Positions 61,901 to 64,000 of a stretch of 64,000 nt of DNA are shown here, piece after piece. Both the position numbers and the translations under genes were made by a program. Under the pieces are notes generated by a model. The model ran no database searches, was not told the origin of the DNA, and was given only the letters and a program-made list of their open reading frames with translations. The DNA lies in the NCBI RefSeq assembly GCF_006547145.1, contig NZ_CP041244.1, forward strand, positions 1,364,001 through 1,428,000. Reading direction: 5' to 3'. Source of the DNA: Actinomadura sp. WMMA1423 (GTDB lineage Bacteria > Actinomycetota > Actinomycetes > Streptosporangiales > Streptosporangiaceae). Positions within the stretch are counted from its first letter, which is position 1; every line of letters starts with the position of its first letter.

Positions 61901-62549
61901 CGGCGAACCGCGGGTAGGCCGCGCACCGGTCCCAGTAGTCCGCGCGCACGCCGATGACCACTCCGGCGCGGGCGGGCCCGTCGGCCAGGGCGTGCAGGGC
62001 CCGCACGTACGCCTGGCGCTCCCGCTCGTCGGCCACCAGCGTGAAGAGCTCCTCGAACTGGTCGACCACCAGCACGAGGCGGCCGGTCCCGCCGGCGGAC
62101 GGGACCTGGCCCGGGTCGTTCCGCAACCGCTCGTGCACCGCTTCGACAGGTCCGCCACAGGTCTCGGCCCACGCCTCGGCCAGTGCCCGCAGCGGCTCCG
62201 CGGTCGGCGTGATCACCAGGCGCGGCCACCGGTGCGACCCCGCGACCGGCAGCGCCCCCTCGGCCAGCGCCGGGATCAGCCCCGCCCGTAACAGCGAGGA
62301 CTTGCCCACACCCGAGGCGCCCGAGACCAGCAGGATCGACCCGCCCTTCTCCAGGCGCGCCCCCAGGCGGGAGAGAAGGCCGCCGGTCGCCCGCGCGCGT
62401 CCGAAGAACAGGTCGGATCTGTCCGTGCTGAAAGGCGCCAGGCCCTGGTAGGGGCATCCGTCGGACGGCGGCGCGAGGCCCGCGGAGGCCGTCGGCCGCG
62501 CGGGGACGTGCGGCGGGCCGCCCTCGCTCCCTTCGTTCATACCCGGCAT
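58941..62549 (-). CDS. nSTAND1 NTPase with membrane helix and WD40 propellers
   Basis: A 1202-residue protein. An opening PYQGLAPFSTDRSDLFFGRARAT is typical of the nSTAND1 group. The NTPase has P-loop SGASGVGKSSLLRAGL (about 74-90), Walker B LVLVVDQFEELFTL, RADYWDRCAAYPRFAEAI and PLLSQALRNTW. One membrane helix lies near 488-508. From about 560 to 1165 it carries some fourteen WD40 repeats (GGDDGTARLWDAA, GSTDHGVRLWDLR and similar), probably two seven-bladed propellers. It resembles signalling or defence STAND proteins with ligand-sensing propellers. Start ATG 62549 or 62540 (Met4); no strong ribosome site. First gene of a probable three-gene operon. Confidence 0.88.
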   Translation of the reverse strand: MPGMNEGSEGGPPHVPARPTASAGLAPPSDGCPYQGLAPFSTDRSDLFFGRARATGGLLSRLGARLEKGGSILLVSGASGVGKSSLLRAGLIPALAEGALPVAGSHRWPRLVITPTAEPLRALAEAWAETCGGPVEAVHERLRNDPGQVPSAGGTGRLVLVVDQFEELFTLVADERERQAYVRALHALADGPARAGVVIGVRADYWDRCAAYPRFAEAIQDGQVIVEPMTESDLRLAVTGPAAAAGLELEPGLVETILADLRAGPTGGGRYEAGALPLLSQALRNTWDRREDGRLTIRGYEKSGGVRDSVRQTADEVLQGLPPEDRKTALRLFRRMTVITAGGRATRRRATLAEIRSAASARAGRERDRVEALLSAFAAKRLLTLHEDTAEIAHDALLTAWPTLRQWLEPDLTAQAVYDRLVEDAAEWDGHHRDPAFLYRGARLLAVDDVRPRWERDPDSFPPPGPTVERFVGASTATARRAVRRRRSVQAVLGALVVLALVAAVAAVEAADDAARQRGVAVSRQLAAQSETTGDTALSAMLAVAAWRIAPTDEARNRVLDAATRTGRGTLTGNARGVTAVAFSHDGSVIATGGDDGTARLWDAASRRQIGAPITRPEYECSGGVDVAFAPDGRTLATRCLDTVWFWDVATRRQRGAPVKNGEVVSALAYNPAGGTLATGDFKGVVQQWDATTHRPRGRPMGRAEKGPSLSSRINAVAFSRDGRTLAAASEDKSVRLWDVAASRQLGNPFTGHTAGVKDVALSPDGATLATVGWDRTARLWDMATRRQTGTLKDGVHGYNAIVFSPDGTRLATAGGDGRTVLWDSAGRQRLLALSDGAGGVERVAFSPDGGLLAAAGADGVVRLADPRTHLQIGTWMPARGAVALSPDGRTLATGAPGKGDPGIRLWDVATRRPSGPPLVPEGSRGSVSAIDFLPDGRTLLASGPDGLRLWDLPGRREVAHDGTLDGVAEASPDGRYAAVHQDGAIAFWDVARRRETGPRIRVPGHTDVVTAMAISPDGGTLAATGLDGRLRLFDVAARRALPGQPPAAAGGFVDDLEFSPDGRTLAYTAADSAVRLWDVARRRPAGVALIDGGAVSALAFSPDGRILATGSTDHGVRLWDLRVYRRLGAPMTGHTRGITAIAYRRDGRAVATVAGDGTARLWNAAAPADPVAAACANAGRSLTRDEWETLVPQEEYRRTCP

Positions 62550-62604
62550 TCTGGTCAGGCGACGCGGTATTGATCAATCGCATCGACCCGAGAACGGCGG
62601 GAAG

Positions 62605-62620
62605 GCCCCCCGCCGGGGGC
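62605..62620 (-). terminator. Short GC hairpin after the SARP gene
   Basis: GCCCCC and GGGGGC pair around a 4-base CGCC loop just past the SARP stop codon (62627-62629, minus strand). There is no U-run, so it is a weak candidate terminator before the nSTAND1 gene. Confidence 0.45.
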
Positions 62621-62626
62621 GCCGTC

Positions 62627-63448
62627 CTAGAGGCTGGGCGCCCTCATGGCCAGCAGGTCCGCGTGGATCCGCTTCAACGCGGGATGGGGATCCGTCCCGA
62701 GTTCCGCCGCGATCCGGGCTCTGACCTCCTCGTACCTGGCCAGTGCGTCGGCCTGGCGGCCCGAGCGGCACAACGCGACGAGGAGCCGCGCCCACAACGA
62801 CTCGCGCAACGGGTACCGCGCGGTCAGTTCGCTCAGCTCCACCACGAGCTCCCCGTGCCGGCCGGCGCGCACGTCGAGGTCGACGCGGCGCTCCAGCGCG
62901 GCGAGGTACCGCTCGACCAGCCAGGGCCTCTCCGCCTCCTGCAGCCATCTGGACGGCACGCCTTCGAGCGGCCTGCCCCGCCACAGGTCGAGCGCCTCCA
63001 CGAGCCGCGCCCGCTCGTCCGCGGTGCCGGACGCGCTCGAAGCCTCGCTCAGCACCCTCACGAACCGCAGGACGTCGACGTGCTCGGGATCGACGTGCAG
63101 GACATAGCCGATGGGCCCCGAGCCGATCCACTCCGCACCGAGCGCGCCGCGCAGCCGCGCGACATAGGTCTGCACGCTGCGGCGGACGTTGCCCGGTGCC
63201 CTCTCGTCCGCCCACACGGCCGTGGCCAGGCGCTCGACCGACACCACTTGGCCCGCCGACAGCGCGAGCATTGCCAGCAGCACCCGCAGCCGGCCCGCCG
63301 ACAACGAGACCGGGCTCCCGTCCACGAAGACGGAGAGCGGCCCCAGCAGCCCGACCGAGAGCACCCCCCGCTTCCGGCCGGCCGGTTCTCCCCCGGCCAC
63401 GACACTCGATTCCCCGTTACGCGCGTACACATCGCCCCTGAGGTCCAT
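62627..63448 (-). CDS. SARP/BTAD-family transcriptional activator
   Basis: A 273-residue SARP-type regulator. The winged-helix OmpR-like DNA-binding domain occupies about residues 30-115 (SVGLLGPLSVFVDGSPVSLSAGRLRVLLAMLALSAGQVVSVERLATAVW, RRSVQTYVARLRGALG), followed by the BTAD helical domain (about 125-265: LWRGRPLEGVPSRWLQEAERPWLVERYLAALERRVDLDVRAG, YPLRESLWARLLVALCRSGRQADALARYEEVR). Its length is normal for the short SARP class with no ATPase domain. Such proteins activate antibiotic or other operons by binding repeats near -35. It sits just upstream of the nSTAND1 operon, which is its most obvious target, by position only. Confidence 0.92.
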   Translation of the reverse strand: MDLRGDVYARNGESSVVAGGEPAGRKRGVLSVGLLGPLSVFVDGSPVSLSAGRLRVLLAMLALSAGQVVSVERLATAVWADERAPGNVRRSVQTYVARLRGALGAEWIGSGPIGYVLHVDPEHVDVLRFVRVLSEASSASGTADERARLVEALDLWRGRPLEGVPSRWLQEAERPWLVERYLAALERRVDLDVRAGRHGELVVELSELTARYPLRESLWARLLVALCRSGRQADALARYEEVRARIAAELGTDPHPALKRIHADLLAMRAPSL

Positions 63449-63621
63449 GACCGACGGTCAGGGCCCCACGCCGCCCCGACGCCGGCCCCCGAAGAGATCA
63501 GCACGCACATCGAAGGCTCCGATCGCCCCGTCCGACAAGCCGTCGGACGGAAATGAACGGAATCGGACGCCGGTCCCCCGCCCCGCCGTCCCTGGGGCCG
63601 CCGGCCACCGTCCCTGCCGGG

Positions 63622-64000
63622 TCACCGGGGCCTGAGGCCCGGCGCCTCGGCGGCGCGCGCCAGGTGCTCCGCCGCCGCGTCCGGGCGGCCGAGCCGCTCG
63701 GCGAGCTTCGCCAGGACGGCGTGGTTGGAGCCCGCGCAGGCCAGCGCCGAGCCGACGACCTGGAGCCGGTCCCGGTACGGGTACAGCAACCGGTACATGG
63801 CCGCCGGGTCGGGGGTGCCGAGGACGGCGGCGATCTCCCCGAGCTGGCCGTGCTCGAAGTCCGAGGCCCACGTCTGCTCGCGGGGCACCCGGTCCAGGCT
63901 CCAGCGAAGGAGCAGGTGCCGGGCGCGCTCCTGCTCGCCCGCGTCCAGCAGGGCGAGGACGGCGGTGGGGCGCAGCGCCGCGTTCTCCGGGTGCGGCGCC
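63622..64000 (-). CDS. C-terminal part of a large TPR/ATPase-type regulator (5' end outside window)
   Basis: The frame is open from the window edge to the stop at 63622, 125 residues. The visible part (LLDAGEQERARHLLLRWSLDRVPREQTWASDFEHGQLGEIAAVLG, MYRLLYPYRDRLQVVGSALACAGSNHAVLAKLAERLGRPDAAAEHLARAAE) matches the TPR-like C-terminus of actinomycete AfsR-, adenylate-cyclase- or SARP-type ATPase regulators. The head domains are not visible, so the class is uncertain. It lies upstream of the SARP gene in the same direction, with 173 bases between. Confidence 0.8.
   Translation of the reverse strand, partial: APHPENAALRPTAVLALLDAGEQERARHLLLRWSLDRVPREQTWASDFEHGQLGEIAAVLGTPDPAAMYRLLYPYRDRLQVVGSALACAGSNHAVLAKLAERLGRPDAAAEHLARAAEAPGLRPR

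Noticed and set aside
58593..62291. 1232-codon plus-strand frame
   Set aside because: Antisense shadow of the WD40-repeat gene; its apparent repeats mirror the WD40 repeats.
1..64000. CRISPR arrays, tRNA or rRNA genes, prophage structural genes
   Set aside because: No regularly spaced repeats, no recognisable RNA gene and no phage head, tail or integrase genes were seen on either strand by eye; a tRNA scan would confirm.

Overview
The window is GC-rich DNA (about 70 percent by eye) with dense, often overlapping genes, many GTG and TTG starts, and actinomycete-specific families: an FxSxx-COOH peptide-maturation module, an XRE/DUF5753 regulator, a DUF742/histidine-kinase conservon remnant, SARP and LuxR-type ATPases, PQQ-propeller serine/threonine kinases and a DUF574 methyltransferase. 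This fits a Gram-positive, sporulating-type actinomycete. Streptosporangiales (for example an Actinomadura-like organism) is an inference from the gene mix, not shown by the sequence. No tRNA, rRNA, CRISPR array or prophage was seen.

Layout. (1) 2-6873: right part of an FxSxx-COOH RiPP locus: the 3' end of a HExxH-domain protein (probably the C-terminus of FxsB), an AAC(3)-family acetyltransferase, the TIR-like FxsC and the 1312-residue ParA/TIR/NB-ARC/TPR protein FxsT. (2) 6859-9545: a convergent alpha/beta hydrolase, a gene-poor stretch, and an intact 850-bp IS5-family element whose target site includes the stop codon of the next operon. (3) 9541-18540: a leftward sugar operon: LacI repressor, lipoprotein binding protein, two permeases, a secreted six-hairpin glycosidase-like protein and a debranching-enzyme-like protein. 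A twin 14-bp palindromic operator sits on the likely promoter. (4) 19466-20295: a lone secreted 210-residue protein with promoter and strong terminator. (5) 20447-29421: a laminarin (beta-1,3-glucan) locus: leftward binding protein, two permeases, GH1 beta-glucosidase and LacI, with a divergent secreted GH81 endo-beta-1,3-glucanase; two copies of the palindrome GAGAGCGCTCTC lie in the divergent gap.

(6) 29443-43377: mostly leftward signalling genes: two tandem paralogous Ser/Thr kinases with PQQ-propeller sensors, an XRE-DUF5753 regulator fused to a degenerate SpoIIE/PP2C domain, an FAD monooxygenase, an NB-ARC/TPR ATPase without a DNA-binding domain, and an unusual conservon (histidine kinase and DUF742 overlapping an amino-acid-type binding lipoprotein, with no roadblock protein and no GTPase). 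(7) 43720-52461: rhodanese, AhpD-like protein, LppU-like membrane protein, a large LuxR-ATPase, an acyl-CoA ligase/amidohydrolase pair divergent from a MarR regulator across a repeated palindrome, a HIT protein and a DUF574 methyltransferase. (8) 52550-55647: a divergent NAD-dependent DNA ligase and two small secreted proteins (a beta/gamma-crystallin with two calcium motifs and an I36-type protein), closed by a strong hairpin. (9) 55710-64000: a leftward group of a TPR regulator (5' end outside the window), a SARP regulator, an nSTAND1-WD40 protein, an unrecognised 220-residue protein and an HTH-NACHT-multi-membrane protein. The last three appear to be one operon and are the best candidate here for an undescribed signalling or defence-like system.

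A recurring theme is STAND-type NTPases: FxsT, the two LuxR-like ATPases, the NACHT protein and the nSTAND1 protein make five in 64 kb.
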